Made by a program: the position numbers and the translations under genes
Notes under the pieces: model-generated
Databases searched by the model: none
What the model was told of the DNA's origin: nothing
The model's input: the letters and a program-made list of their open reading frames with translations, nothing else
NCBI GenBank assembly: GCA_025928935.1
Contig: JAICNB010000023.1
Span: forward strand, 1 to 43,014
Direction: 5' to 3'
Length of the DNA stretch: 43,014 bases
DNA from: Acidimicrobiia bacterium
GTDB lineage: Bacteria > Actinomycetota > Acidimicrobiia > Spongiisociales > ZC4RG35
Shown here: positions 31,720 through 42,673 of the stretch, in pieces
How positions within the stretch are numbered: the first letter of the stretch is position 1
Layout of the letters: each line of letters starts with the position of its first letter

Positions 31720-33338
31720 CAGGTCTCCTCGTACACCACCCGTCCGCCCGCCACGGTCATCGCCACTTCGGCGTCCCGGATCTTCCCCTCCGCAATAGGG
31801 TCCCGATCCAGGACCGCCAGGTCGGCGAGCATACCGGGGGCCAGGGTCCCTCGGCCGTTGTCGAGGTGGTTGACGTAGGCCGAGCCCGCGGTGAATCCGG
31901 CCAGCGCATCGAGGAAGGTGATGCACTCGTCTTCGTTGAGCGGGGGGAGGTCGGGCTCGTCGTGGTTGGACCGGGTCACGGCTGCGTCGATCTGATCCAT
32001 GACGTCGGCGGTGGAGACTCCCCAATCGGACCCCATGGCGAGGCTCGCCCCGGCTCGGAGGAAGCTGCCGAAGGGGTACTGCCATCCGGATCGTTCCGCC
32101 CCGAGATACGGGCGGGTCAGCACCGCCTGGTCCTCCCCGTCCTGGGCCCACAGGGCCTGGGCGTTGGCCACGACCCCGAGTCGTCTGAACCGGGAGATGT
32201 CTTGGGGGTGGACCACCTGGATGTGACTGATGTGATGCCGCGCCTCGGTCCACCCATTGGCCAGACGCGCCGTCTCCACAGCGTCGAGCCCGTTGCGGAC
32301 GGCGGCGTCACCGATGGCGTGGAAATGACAGGAGAACCCTCGTCGGTCGAGCTCGGTGACTATCTCCCGAAGCCGGCTCGGCTCCACGAAGTCGATCCCG
32401 GTGTTGTCGGTGGCGCCGCCATCACCGTCTAGATACGGCTCCAGCATCGAGGCGGTGTGGTTCTCCACCACACCGTCGAGCATGATCTTGACGGTGGTCG
32501 GCAGGTAGCGGCCCAGGGGCTCGGACCGCATCTGCTCCAGATCATCCAACTGCTCCATGCCAAGGTCGCGACGCCACCACATCGCCCCTACCGCGGTCCC
32601 GATCAACTCTTCGGAGGCCGCCAACCGGCGATAGGCGGCGTGAGTCTCCAGGTCGACGTGGGCGTCCTGCCAGGCCGTGATCCCTTTGGAGAGGAGGTAC
32701 TCCTGTCCGGCGAGCAGGCCCGACCTCAGCTCGTCGGGGGTGTCATCCGGTATGAGTTGCTCGACGGCCTGAGTGGCCCCCTCGTGGAGGGTCCCCTGTG
32801 GCTCGTTCCCGATTGCCCGCTCGATTCGGCCATCGGCCGGGTCGGGTGTGCTCGCGTCGATCCCTGCCATCCGGAGGGCCACCGAGTTGGCCCAGGCCCC
32901 GTGCCCGTCGGCGTTGTAGACCAAGACCGGCCTATCCGGCACCACCGCGTCGAGCGCCTCTTTGGGAGGGCAGCCCTTGGGGAACCAGGTCTGGATCCAC
33001 CCCCCGCCCACGATCCAGGGTCGGTTGGGATGTTCGGCCGCATAACGGGCGACATAGGCCACGGCATCGTCTGCGTCATGACATCCCTCGAACGAGCAAC
33101 GCAACAGGTCGAGCCCGCTGCTTCCCGGGTGGCAATGCGCGTCCTGGAACCCGGGCGTCAGCATCCGGCCGGCGAGGTCCACCACCCTGGTCTTCTTGCC
33201 TACCGACTCCGCGACTGTCTTCTCGTCGCCGATCGCACTGACCCGATCCCCGGTCACGGCGATGGCTCTTGCGAACGCCCTCGCCGGCCCCGCGGTGAAC
33301 ACGGGCCCGTTGACGAAGACGAGGTCGGCCGTCGGCAT
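31719..33338 (-). CDS. YtcJ-type metal-dependent amidohydrolase
   Basis: 539 residues of the amidohydrolase superfamily, YtcJ/exoenzyme-regulatory branch. Metal site pieces: LTPGFQDAHCHPG (DxHxH), HFHAIGDAAV and MGSDWGVS. A small N- and C-terminal beta domain (TLAPGMLADLAVLDRDP) completes the fold. It hydrolyses an amide or similar bond; the substrate is not known. It is the first gene of the pot operon, coupled to potA, so an acylated or carbamoylated amine is a fair guess. A TACTCT element lies nine bases before the ATG. Confidence 0.88.
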   Translation of the reverse strand: MPTADLVFVNGPVFTAGPARAFARAIAVTGDRVSAIGDEKTVAESVGKKTRVVDLAGRMLTPGFQDAHCHPGSSGLDLLRCSFEGCHDADDAVAYVARYAAEHPNRPWIVGGGWIQTWFPKGCPPKEALDAVVPDRPVLVYNADGHGAWANSVALRMAGIDASTPDPADGRIERAIGNEPQGTLHEGATQAVEQLIPDDTPDELRSGLLAGQEYLLSKGITAWQDAHVDLETHAAYRRLAASEELIGTAVGAMWWRRDLGMEQLDDLEQMRSEPLGRYLPTTVKIMLDGVVENHTASMLEPYLDGDGGATDNTGIDFVEPSRLREIVTELDRRGFSCHFHAIGDAAVRNGLDAVETARLANGWTEARHHISHIQVVHPQDISRFRRLGVVANAQALWAQDGEDQAVLTRPYLGAERSGWQYPFGSFLRAGASLAMGSDWGVSTADVMDQIDAAVTRSNHDEPDLPPLNEDECITFLDALAGFTAGSAYVNHLDNGRGTLAPGMLADLAVLDRDPIAEGKIRDAEVAMTVAGGRVVYEET

Positions 33339-33347
33339 GGGCGGGGC

Positions 33348-33353
33348 AGAGTA
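33348..33353 (-). promoter_or_regulatory. -10 element of the amidohydrolase-potABC operon (leaderless layout)
   Basis: TACTCT on the minus strand, nine bases before the ATG at 33338, within the 48-bp divergent region. Confidence 0.45.
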
Positions 33354-33372
33354 CAGCCGTCCACCCCACGGC

Positions 33373-33378
33373 TACCCT
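33373..33378 (+). promoter_or_regulatory. -10 element of the aminotransferase-oxidase operon (leaderless layout)
   Basis: TACCCT, eight bases before the ATG at 33387. With the opposite element only 19 bases away, the two promoters overlap and could be co-regulated. Confidence 0.45.
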
Positions 33379-33386
33379 CACCGCTC

Positions 33387-34625
33387 ATGTCCGCTTTCTG
33401 GCACCCCTTTGCCGAGATGAGCAAGGTGCAGCATGCGCCGTTCATCATCGACCGCGGCGAGGGGATCTACGTATACGACGAGTCGGGTCGCAAGTACTTG
33501 GATGCCGCTGCCTCGCTCTGGTACATGAACATCGGCTATGGCCGGGCCGAGGTCATCGATGCCATGGCCGAGCAGGCGCGCAAGCTGCCCGCCTTCCACT
33601 CCTTCATCGACTACGCGACGCGGCCGCCGATCGATTTGGCCGATCGCATCGCCGCCGTGGCCCCGGTGCCCGGTTCGAAGGTCTTCTTCGGCTCGGGCGG
33701 ATCGGACGCAGTCGACACCGCGGCCAAGATGGCCCGACGCTACTTCAACGCCATCGGCCAGCCGGAGCGGACGGTGTTCATCTCACGGGAATGGGCCTAT
33801 CACGGCATGCATCCCTACGGCACAACCCTGGGCGGGATGGAGCCCAACCGGGCCGGCTACGGCGGTGACATGGTGGCCGACGTCGTGATCGTCCCCTTCG
33901 ACGACACCGAAGCGGTGGAGAAGGCGATCGACCACGCCGGTGCAGAGCGAATCGCCGGCATCTTCGTCGAACCGGTGATCGGGGCCGGTGGCGTTCGACC
34001 CGTCGAGAGTGGCTACTTCGGCAAGGTCGGCGAGCTGGTGAAGAGTGCCGGTGGTCTCTACATCTCGGACGAGGTCATAACCGGGTTCGGACGGGTCGGT
34101 GACTGGTTCGCTGCCAACAAGTTCGGGCTCCAGCCTGACCTGGTCACATTCGCCAAAGGCGTCACATGCGGGTACGCCCCCCTCGGCGGTGTGATCGCCT
34201 CGCCCGAGGTCGCGGGCCCGTTCTTCGAGACACCAGGGCTCATGTTCCGCCACGGGTACACGTACTCGGGGCACACCACGGCCTGCGTGGCCGGCCTGGT
34301 GGTGATGGAGATCCTGGAGAGGGAGGGGTTGCTCGAGCGAGCCGCCTCCCTGGAAGAGGAGCTCTATCAGGCCCTCCTCCCCCTCGAGGAGCTGCCGGTG
34401 GTGGACCACGTGCGGCGTGGCGTCGGCGCCCTGGCCGCCATCCAGCTCACGGTCGGCGAGGACGAGACCCTCCCCTATCGGGCGGCGGCCGCATGTCGTG
34501 ATGCAGGGGTCCTGACCCGGGCCGTCGGCGGCGGTGGTCTTCAGGTGTCGCCCCCCTTCATCATGACCCCGGAGCAGGTATCGGAGATGGCGACCCTGTT
34601 CCGACAGGGCCTCGAGGGTGTGTGA
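33387..34625 (+). CDS. Class III omega-aminotransferase (putrescine/beta-alanine:pyruvate type)
   Basis: 412 residues. A PLP enzyme moving a terminal amino group to a keto acid. FWHPFAEM, GEGIYVYDESGRKYLDAAASLWYMN (broken by the cofactor-binding loop), FFGSGGSDAVDTAAKMAR, YHGMHPYG, EPVIGAGG, ISDEVITGFGRVG and FAKGVTCGYAPLGG with K257 are present. The FWHPF start and these motifs match SpuC-like putrescine and beta-alanine:pyruvate transaminases. The frame is open far upstream, but that part is antisense to the amidohydrolase. It overlaps the FAD oxidase gene by GTGA, and both are divergent from the pot operon. Confidence 0.88.
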   Translation: MSAFWHPFAEMSKVQHAPFIIDRGEGIYVYDESGRKYLDAAASLWYMNIGYGRAEVIDAMAEQARKLPAFHSFIDYATRPPIDLADRIAAVAPVPGSKVFFGSGGSDAVDTAAKMARRYFNAIGQPERTVFISREWAYHGMHPYGTTLGGMEPNRAGYGGDMVADVVIVPFDDTEAVEKAIDHAGAERIAGIFVEPVIGAGGVRPVESGYFGKVGELVKSAGGLYISDEVITGFGRVGDWFAANKFGLQPDLVTFAKGVTCGYAPLGGVIASPEVAGPFFETPGLMFRHGYTYSGHTTACVAGLVVMEILEREGLLERAASLEEELYQALLPLEELPVVDHVRRGVGALAAIQLTVGEDETLPYRAAAACRDAGVLTRAVGGGGLQVSPPFIMTPEQVSEMATLFRQGLEGV

Positions 34626-35890
34626 GGCACACGCCGTTCTGGGTCGAGGAGCATCCGAGACCCGGAGGAATCACTTCTGAGCTCCCCCCGGAGGCCGATG
34701 TGGTCATCGTCGGCTCCGGGCTCACCGGTCTCACCGCCGCGCTGCGTCTGGCCCGCGGCGGCAGGTCGGTGGCGGTCGTCGACGCGGGCGAGATCGCCTC
34801 GGGTGCATCGAGCATCAACGGCGGGATGGTCTCCCCCGACATCAAGGCCGGGATCAAGCTCATATTCGCCCACCACGGACCCGAGCTCGGTCGTGAGATG
34901 TGGCAGGCCACGGTTCGCTCCGTGGACATCGTGTCCGATCTGGCCGACACGGAGGGCATCGACATGCGGATCATGCGCGGGGGGATGGCTGCCCTCGGCA
35001 TCGGGCCGGATTCCCAGGCCAGCTTCGAGCAAAGCGTCTCGTGGTACCGGGAGCACGTCGGAGTCGAATGGGAGGTGCTCGGCCCGGGTCGGATCGAAGA
35101 GGTGATCGGGGCCGGGCCGTTCACGACCGCGATCTACGAGCCAGAGGGATTCGGAATCCAGCCAGCCCGGTTCGTGTTCGGGATCGCCGAAAGGGCGGCG
35201 GCGGCCGGGGCCTTGCTGGTACCCAATTGCGAGGCCATCTCCTACCAGCATGAGCCAAGCGGGTTTCGTGTGGTCACGTCTTCGGGAACGGTCCGGGCCG
35301 GAGAGGTGGTCCTGGCCACCAACGGCTACACCACCGCCCACCCCTCGTCGGAGCTGGCCCGTCGCATCGTCCCGGTCGGGTCCTACATCGTCGTGACCGA
35401 GCCGATCGAGGAGTTGGCCACCGGGCTGTTCCCGGGTGGGGCTATGACCTACACCAAGAAGCGTCTCCTCAACTACATGCGGCGCACCCCGGATGGCCGT
35501 GTTCTGATCGGAGGGCGTCGCAACCTGCACACCGGGCTCGACCTGGAGGAGTCGGCGGCCGCCCTCAGAGTGCAGCTGGTCGGCTACTTCCCGCAACTGG
35601 CCGATGTGCCGCTCACCCACGTGTGGGGAGGCAAGCTGGCCGTCCCCTTCGACCTGGTTCCCCACATGGGCCAGGTCGACGGAGCCTGGTATGCCCTGGG
35701 TTACGCCGGACATGGCGTTGGCCTCTCCACCCTCATGGGCCACGAGCTCGGTGGGATGCTCCTGGGGGAGGACCCGCCTAGCGTGTTCACCAAGATCCCC
35801 CACCCCACCCGCTTCTACTACCGCGGCAAGCCATGGTTCCTCACCCCGGCCTCGGTCCTCTATCGCACCCTCGACCGCCTCAACCGATAG
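34622..35890 (+). CDS. FAD-dependent amine oxidoreductase (PuuB/DAO family)
   Basis: 422 residues of the D-amino-acid oxidase superfamily. The Rossmann motif is VVIVGSGLTGLTAAL (GSGLTG 31-36), followed by GASSINGGMVSP; later pieces are VLATNGYT, RRIVPVGSYIVVTEP and YALGYAGHGVGLSTLMG. The pattern resembles gamma-glutamylputrescine oxidase PuuB. No glutamylputrescine synthetase is in the window, so free putrescine, a related amine or a product of the aminotransferase may be the substrate. The start is GTG, overlapping the aminotransferase stop. Confidence 0.87.
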   Translation: MRHTPFWVEEHPRPGGITSELPPEADVVIVGSGLTGLTAALRLARGGRSVAVVDAGEIASGASSINGGMVSPDIKAGIKLIFAHHGPELGREMWQATVRSVDIVSDLADTEGIDMRIMRGGMAALGIGPDSQASFEQSVSWYREHVGVEWEVLGPGRIEEVIGAGPFTTAIYEPEGFGIQPARFVFGIAERAAAAGALLVPNCEAISYQHEPSGFRVVTSSGTVRAGEVVLATNGYTTAHPSSELARRIVPVGSYIVVTEPIEELATGLFPGGAMTYTKKRLLNYMRRTPDGRVLIGGRRNLHTGLDLEESAAALRVQLVGYFPQLADVPLTHVWGGKLAVPFDLVPHMGQVDGAWYALGYAGHGVGLSTLMGHELGGMLLGEDPPSVFTKIPHPTRFYYRGKPWFLTPASVLYRTLDRLNR

Positions 35891-35893
35891 GCT
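35888..35893 (+). promoter_or_regulatory. -10 element of the DUF4190 gene (leaderless layout)
   Basis: TAGGCT, seven bases before the ATG at 35901, overlapping the stop codon of the oxidase gene. Confidence 0.4.
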
Positions 35894-35900
35894 CGATCCC

Positions 35901-36230
35901 ATGAGCTTCCCGGAAACCACCCCGTACCCGGAGTCCAGTCAGGCCTCCACCGCACTCGTCCTCTCCATCGTCGGCCTGGTCTGTTGCCAGGTGCTGGGAA
36001 TCGTGGCCTGGGTCATGGCCCACAACGAGCTCCAGGCGATCAAGGCGGGAAAGCGCAACCCGGCCAACGAAGGGACCGCCAGTGCTGCCCGCATCATCGG
36101 GATTATCGGCACCGTCCTCTTCGGCCTTGGAGTGCTCGCCCTGATCTTCTTCGGCATAAGCATGGCTTTCGTCCCCTGGTCTGAGATCCGCTTCGACGAG
36201 GAGTTCTGGCGACAAGAGATGTTCCGTTGA
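35901..36230 (+). CDS. DUF4190 membrane protein
   Basis: 109 residues. A short Ser/Pro N terminus, then two membrane helices with the DUF4190 pattern: ALVLSIVGLVCCQVLGIVAWVMAHNELQAIKAG is the first helix and loop, and AARIIGIIGTVLFGLGVLALIFFG the second. Function unknown. The stop overlaps the TTG start of the DUF2752 gene (TTGA), so the two are translated together. Confidence 0.82.
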   Translation: MSFPETTPYPESSQASTALVLSIVGLVCCQVLGIVAWVMAHNELQAIKAGKRNPANEGTASAARIIGIIGTVLFGLGVLALIFFGISMAFVPWSEIRFDEEFWRQEMFR

Positions 36231-36613
36231 CACGTGTCTGGCGAGATCGGCTGACCCTCGCCGCACCCCTGGGGGTGGCCGTTCTCCTCCTGGCCGGCAG
36301 CCCCGGGGACGATGGCCCCACCATCTGCCCATTCGCCCTCATGACGGGCACGGCCTGCCCCGGCTGCGGGATGACCCGCGCCGCCTCACACCTGCTACGC
36401 GGAGACGTGAGCACCGCAATCGGCTATCACCCACTGATTCCGCTGGTCATGGCCCTGGCGGTTGGTGGCTGGGTTTGGTTCCTGCTGGTCAGATCGGGAC
36501 GGGCCCGGCCCCTGCCGGCTCGGGCAATCAACACCATGCTGATCGCCACCGGCGCGCTGATGGTGGGGGTGTGGCTGGTCCGCCTGATCAGCGGGACGTT
36601 GCCGCCGGTCTGA
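36227..36613 (+). CDS. DUF2752 membrane protein
   Basis: 128 residues. The DUF2752 signature CPGCGMTRA is present, with CPFALMTG just before it, and about three membrane helices. The start is TTG at 36227, inferred from its overlap with the upstream stop. Function of the family is unknown; the Cys pair may bind metal. Its end overlaps the convergent gene at 36588 by 26 bp. Confidence 0.82.
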   Translation: MTRVWRDRLTLAAPLGVAVLLLAGSPGDDGPTICPFALMTGTACPGCGMTRAASHLLRGDVSTAIGYHPLIPLVMALAVGGWVWFLLVRSGRARPLPARAINTMLIATGALMVGVWLVRLISGTLPPV

Positions 36614-37433
36614 TCCTCTTCCGGGCCAAGCGCATGACCAGGGCGGCGCCGGCCGCGGCCAGCCCAATGGTCAGGGGCACCATCCACTTGGAATCGGCGA
36701 GGAGGGCAAAGCTCTCACGAAACGGTGCCCTGCCCCCGGCGGGATCGACCAGCCAGGATCCGACCCTCAGGATGACCGCGAAGGACAGCGCCCCGAGTGC
36801 GAAACGGGTGACCAGGGAGCGGGCCGCCTTCACCCGGTCCCGTGACATCGCGACGTAGGCCGACCCGGACAGGAGCATCAGGATCGCACCGAGGATCGCG
36901 GCCGTGCCCAGGCTGGTAGCCAGCGGCGAGCCGGCTCCGATCAGGGGCTGATCCGCAGGATCGCGGATGACGATCGGATCGAGTCGGGTGAGCGCATCCG
37001 CAACCTGGTCTTCGCCCACCGGCACGCCTGCCAGGTTGAGGCCGGCAGTGATCTGGCCCGTGGCCGGGACCAGGATGGCTGCCACGTCCACCGACGTGCC
37101 GTCTGGATCGCCCGTGGCGGCCGCTTCCACACCCTCTGCGACCAACTGCTCCACCACCGGGCCGACCGAGGGATGGGCGAGGATCTGCGCGGCGGCGACG
37201 CCCGCCTCGGCCTCACCGAGGCCCGCCCCGGCGAGCTCCGTCTCCAACCAGGCGGAGATGCGTCCCGCCACCAGCTCGCTGGCGGCGAGTGGGCTGAGGG
37301 TGTCTGCCAGCTCGTTGGTGTCGACCACGACGGCGCGACCCCAGATGCCGCCGAGGAGCACCGTCGCAGCCAGCCCGAAGACCCAACCGGCAACCCCGAT
37401 CGCGAAACTACGGCTGCGTTCGCGCGGGCTCAA
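36588..37433 (-). CDS. Membrane protein of unknown function downstream of mrp
   Basis: 281 residues. An N-terminal membrane helix (IGVAGWVFGLAATVLLGGIWG), an Ala/Val-rich outer domain of about 130 residues (about 35-165), and three C-terminal membrane helices with a basic tail (RLARKRIRPAATSR). It resembles integral membrane proteins found in actinobacteria but no family name is clear. The TTG start at 37433 overlaps the mrp stop as TTGA, so it is coupled to mrp. It is convergent with the DUF2752 gene. Confidence 0.7.
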   Translation of the reverse strand: MSPRERSRSFAIGVAGWVFGLAATVLLGGIWGRAVVVDTNELADTLSPLAASELVAGRISAWLETELAGAGLGEAEAGVAAAQILAHPSVGPVVEQLVAEGVEAAATGDPDGTSVDVAAILVPATGQITAGLNLAGVPVGEDQVADALTRLDPIVIRDPADQPLIGAGSPLATSLGTAAILGAILMLLSGSAYVAMSRDRVKAARSLVTRFALGALSFAVILRVGSWLVDPAGGRAPFRESFALLADSKWMVPLTIGLAAAGAALVMRLARKRIRPAATSR

Positions 37434-38512
37434 TGGATCACGAGCGCCGGGTTGGTGCGAATACGGGGGCGGCTCTCCACTACGGCCGCGGCCAGATCGT
37501 CGAACGCCCTGGCCGCCTCCGACCCGGGAGCGGCGAGATACACCGGATGACCGGCGTCGGCGCCTCGTCCCATGGCAGGGAGCAGCGGGATCTGGCCCAT
37601 GAGCGCCACCCCGAGCTCATCGGCGAGGGCGGCCCCTCCACCGCTGCCAAACAGCTCGTAGCGCCTGCCGTCGTCGCCTGTGAACCAGGACATGTTCTCG
37701 ATCACCCCGATCACCTGCTGATCGACTTCGGCGGCCATGAGGGCTGCCCGTCGCGCCACCCGCTGGGCCGTGGGCTGCGGGGTGGTGACCAGCAACACCT
37801 GGGCACGGGGGAGGAACTGGGACATGGAGATTGCGATGTCACCGGTACCGGGCGGCATGTCAACCACGAGAAAGTCGAGTGTGTCCCAGAACACGTCCTT
37901 GAGGAACTGCTCGATGGCCTTGTGGAGCATGGGCCCCCTCCATATGACCGCCTTGTCGTCACCGACGAAGTAGTCCATCGACATGACCTTCACCCCGTGT
38001 GCCGTGGGAGGGAGGATCGATCCGCCGATCAATGTGGGGGGATGATCGACACCGAGCATGCGGGGAATCGAGAAGCCCCAGATGTCGCCGTCGACGATGC
38101 CGACCCTATGGCCGGCTTGGCGCAGCGACACCGCCAGGTTGACGCTGACCGACGACTTGCCGACACCGCCCTTGCCCGATGAGACTGCCAGGACGCGGGC
38201 TGGCGAGCCGGGCTCGCCGAGTGCGGGACCGGATCCACGATGTAACCCGGCCATCCACTCGGAGGCCATCTCATCCGTCATGACCTCCACCGTGACGTCG
38301 GCACCGCGGCCGAAGGGCTCGAGGGCCTTCTGGAGCCGATCGTTGAGCGCCTGCTCGGGGTTGGCGTCGGGGAGGAGGAGGTCCACCTTGATCTTGCCGG
38401 CCAGCTTTCGCTCCGCCCCCTTGACCAATCCCAGGTCACCCAGGGTCCGCCCGGGCAGGAGTGGGGACTCGATGGACGCGACCGCCTCGAAGATCTCGTC
38501 GTTGGAAGCCAT
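37430..38512 (-). CDS. mrp: Mrp/NBP35-family iron-sulfur carrier ATPase
   Basis: 360 residues. An N-terminal MIP18/DUF59 domain (about 1-90) is followed by a ParA-like NTPase with the deviant Walker A SSGKGGVGKSS, a DGDIWGFSIPRMLG switch and VVDMPPGTGDIAISMSQ. It is expected to carry or assemble Fe-S clusters in the cytoplasm. The CxxC near ENMS that binds the cluster in many Mrp proteins is absent (ENMSWFTGDDGRRYELFG), which I believe is also the case in mycobacterial Mrp. The divergent neighbour is a SufR-like regulator. Confidence 0.92.
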   Translation of the reverse strand: MASNDEIFEAVASIESPLLPGRTLGDLGLVKGAERKLAGKIKVDLLLPDANPEQALNDRLQKALEPFGRGADVTVEVMTDEMASEWMAGLHRGSGPALGEPGSPARVLAVSSGKGGVGKSSVSVNLAVSLRQAGHRVGIVDGDIWGFSIPRMLGVDHPPTLIGGSILPPTAHGVKVMSMDYFVGDDKAVIWRGPMLHKAIEQFLKDVFWDTLDFLVVDMPPGTGDIAISMSQFLPRAQVLLVTTPQPTAQRVARRAALMAAEVDQQVIGVIENMSWFTGDDGRRYELFGSGGGAALADELGVALMGQIPLLPAMGRGADAGHPVYLAAPGSEAARAFDDLAAAVVESRPRIRTNPALVIH

Positions 38513-38552
38513 CGATTTCCCCTACGCAGACAGTGGTTAGAAGGGCTCTGGC

Positions 38553-38562
38553 AACTATAGTT
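38553..38562. promoter_or_regulatory. Palindrome AACTATAGTT overlapping a TATAGT -10 element
   Basis: A perfect 10-bp palindrome in the 70-bp region between mrp and the SufR-like gene. It contains TATAGT (38556-38561), a good -10 for the regulator gene. An autoregulatory operator is likely. Confidence 0.45.
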
Positions 38563-38582
38563 TTGGCCGGTTGGTACCCCTC

Positions 38583-39293
38583 ATGGACCCGATGACCCTC
38601 GAATCGAGGATCTCAGACCTGACCTCGGCCCTCGGTGACCCCACGCGCAGGGCCATCTACATCGCGGTCAGGGAGTCGGCCGAGCCTCTCACCACTTCCA
38701 ACATCGCCGAGCTCTTCGGAATCCATCCCAATGTGGCGCGTCATCACCTCGATCGTCTCGCCGACGACGGCTATGTCAGGGTGAGCCATCGCCGGCCGAT
38801 CGGGAAGGCAGGGCCGGGCGCGGGCAGGCCCGCCAAATGCTACGAGGCCAGCAACAAGGAGGTCTCGGTTCATTTCGCTCCCCGTCGTTTCGAGATGCTG
38901 GTCGACATGTTGATCCGTGTGCTGGACCAGGTCGCCCCCGAGAACATCGGGCAGGTAGCCGAGTCGGTGGGCAGGGCATATGGAGCGGAGCTCGCTGCCG
39001 AGATCGGCGTGCCCGACGATGCCGGATACGACGGGGCGGTGCAGGCGGTGGCGCGGGCGATGACCGGGCTCGGCTTCACGATCGACCCCGATCTGGAGGG
39101 GCAGCGGCTCCTCACCACCCATTGTCCGTTCGGTGAGGCAGCCACCAGTCACCCCGAGGTGATCTGCTCGCTCGATCGCGGCATCGTGACCGGTTTGTTC
39201 GGCGGCCTTGCCTATGACTGCCGCCCGGTGCTGATCCCCCACACCGACCTGCACGAAGACTGTGTCACCCGGGTCCCGGTGTCTATTTCGTAG
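38583..39293 (+). CDS. SufR-like HTH regulator with cysteine-rich C terminus
   Basis: 236 residues. The winged helix-turn-helix N terminus is ArsR/DeoR-like (ALGDPTRRAIYIAV, NIAELFGIHPNVARHHLDRLADDGYVR). The C-terminal half has four cysteines: THCPFGE, VICSLDRG, AYDCRP and EDCVTR. The first two and the surrounding pattern match SufR, the [4Fe-4S] repressor of suf genes. It probably controls itself and the divergent mrp through the palindrome at 38553-38562 (inference). The start is ATG 38583; an upstream TTG at 38571 is possible. Confidence 0.82.
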   Translation: MDPMTLESRISDLTSALGDPTRRAIYIAVRESAEPLTTSNIAELFGIHPNVARHHLDRLADDGYVRVSHRRPIGKAGPGAGRPAKCYEASNKEVSVHFAPRRFEMLVDMLIRVLDQVAPENIGQVAESVGRAYGAELAAEIGVPDDAGYDGAVQAVARAMTGLGFTIDPDLEGQRLLTTHCPFGEAATSHPEVICSLDRGIVTGLFGGLAYDCRPVLIPHTDLHEDCVTRVPVSIS

Positions 39294-39365
39294 GGATCTG
39301 CGTTCTGCGAAAGAGATTGGCCAACTTTCGCGACCTCCCGATCGGTGGAGAGCCGGGCCCCTCGG

Positions 39366-39371
39366 TAACCT
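39366..39371 (+). promoter_or_regulatory. -10 element of acnA (leaderless layout)
   Basis: TAACCT, six bases before the ATG at 39378. Confidence 0.45.
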
Positions 39372-39377
39372 TGGCTC

Positions 39378-42134
<2,757 letters not shown>

Positions 42135-42180
42135 GGAACCGGCCGGGCCGCTGCCCAGGCGGGGATTTCTGCTCACCGGG

Positions 42181-42657
42181 GTGTTCGTCGCGGTCCTGGT
42201 AATCGGGCTCGCCATCGCTTGGGCGATAGATGGCACAGGTGACGGCGGCGTCGCCGAAGTCGGAGAGCCGGCACCCGACTTCACGGTCGACCTGCTCGAC
42301 GAAGGCGCATTCCAGCTATCCGACCATTTCAGAGACGATGGCCGGCCGTTGATCGTCAACCTGTGGGCCTCGTGGTGCGTGCCGTGTCGGGAGGAGATGC
42401 CCGCCCTGTCAGCCTTCGCCGAGGCAAACCCGGGGATCGCCATCCTCGGGGTCGCCGTCGAAGACTCCCTCGTCGACGCCACCGCCTTCGGCGAGGAGAT
42501 AGACCCGGTCTACCCGCTTGCCTTCGGGAACACCGCCTTCGACGAGGCGTACCCCAACTTCGGCCTTCCCGTCACCTACTTCCTCGACGAGGCCGGAGTC
42601 GTGACCAGGGTGCACAACGGCATCCTCACCATCGAGACGCTGGAGGAGATCAGCTAG
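42181..42657 (+). CDS. Membrane-anchored thioredoxin-like protein (TlpA/ResA type)
   Basis: 158 residues from the GTG at 42181. A signal anchor (VAVLVIGLAIAWAI) precedes a redoxin domain: GEPAPDF, VNLWASWCVPCREEMPALSAF with the CVPC active site, GVAVEDS and GLPVTYFLDEAG with the cis-Pro. It reduces disulphides outside the membrane, for example in cytochrome c maturation. A good AGGAGGA site lies six bases ahead of a CTG at 42127, which would add 18 residues including PRRGFLLTG, a sensible N-terminal charge for the anchor. The 3' end stops within CTAG at the edge of an IS630-type remnant, so the last residues may be lost. Confidence 0.8.
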   Translation: MFVAVLVIGLAIAWAIDGTGDGGVAEVGEPAPDFTVDLLDEGAFQLSDHFRDDGRPLIVNLWASWCVPCREEMPALSAFAEANPGIAILGVAVEDSLVDATAFGEEIDPVYPLAFGNTAFDEAYPNFGLPVTYFLDEAGVVTRVHNGILTIETLEEIS

Positions 42658-42673
42658 TGGTGTGTCGCGGATT
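42654..42673. repeat. IS630-type terminal sequence
   Basis: CTAGTGGTGTGTCGCGGATT forms the outer edge of the transposase remnant and contains the transposase stop codon. It matches 17 of 20 bases at 9694-9713. The partner end is not in the window. Confidence 0.5.

Noticed and set aside
32457-33386. Long upstream extension of the omega-aminotransferase frame
   Set aside because: It is antisense to the amidohydrolase, and the aminotransferase family begins at the ATG at 33387 (FWHPF).
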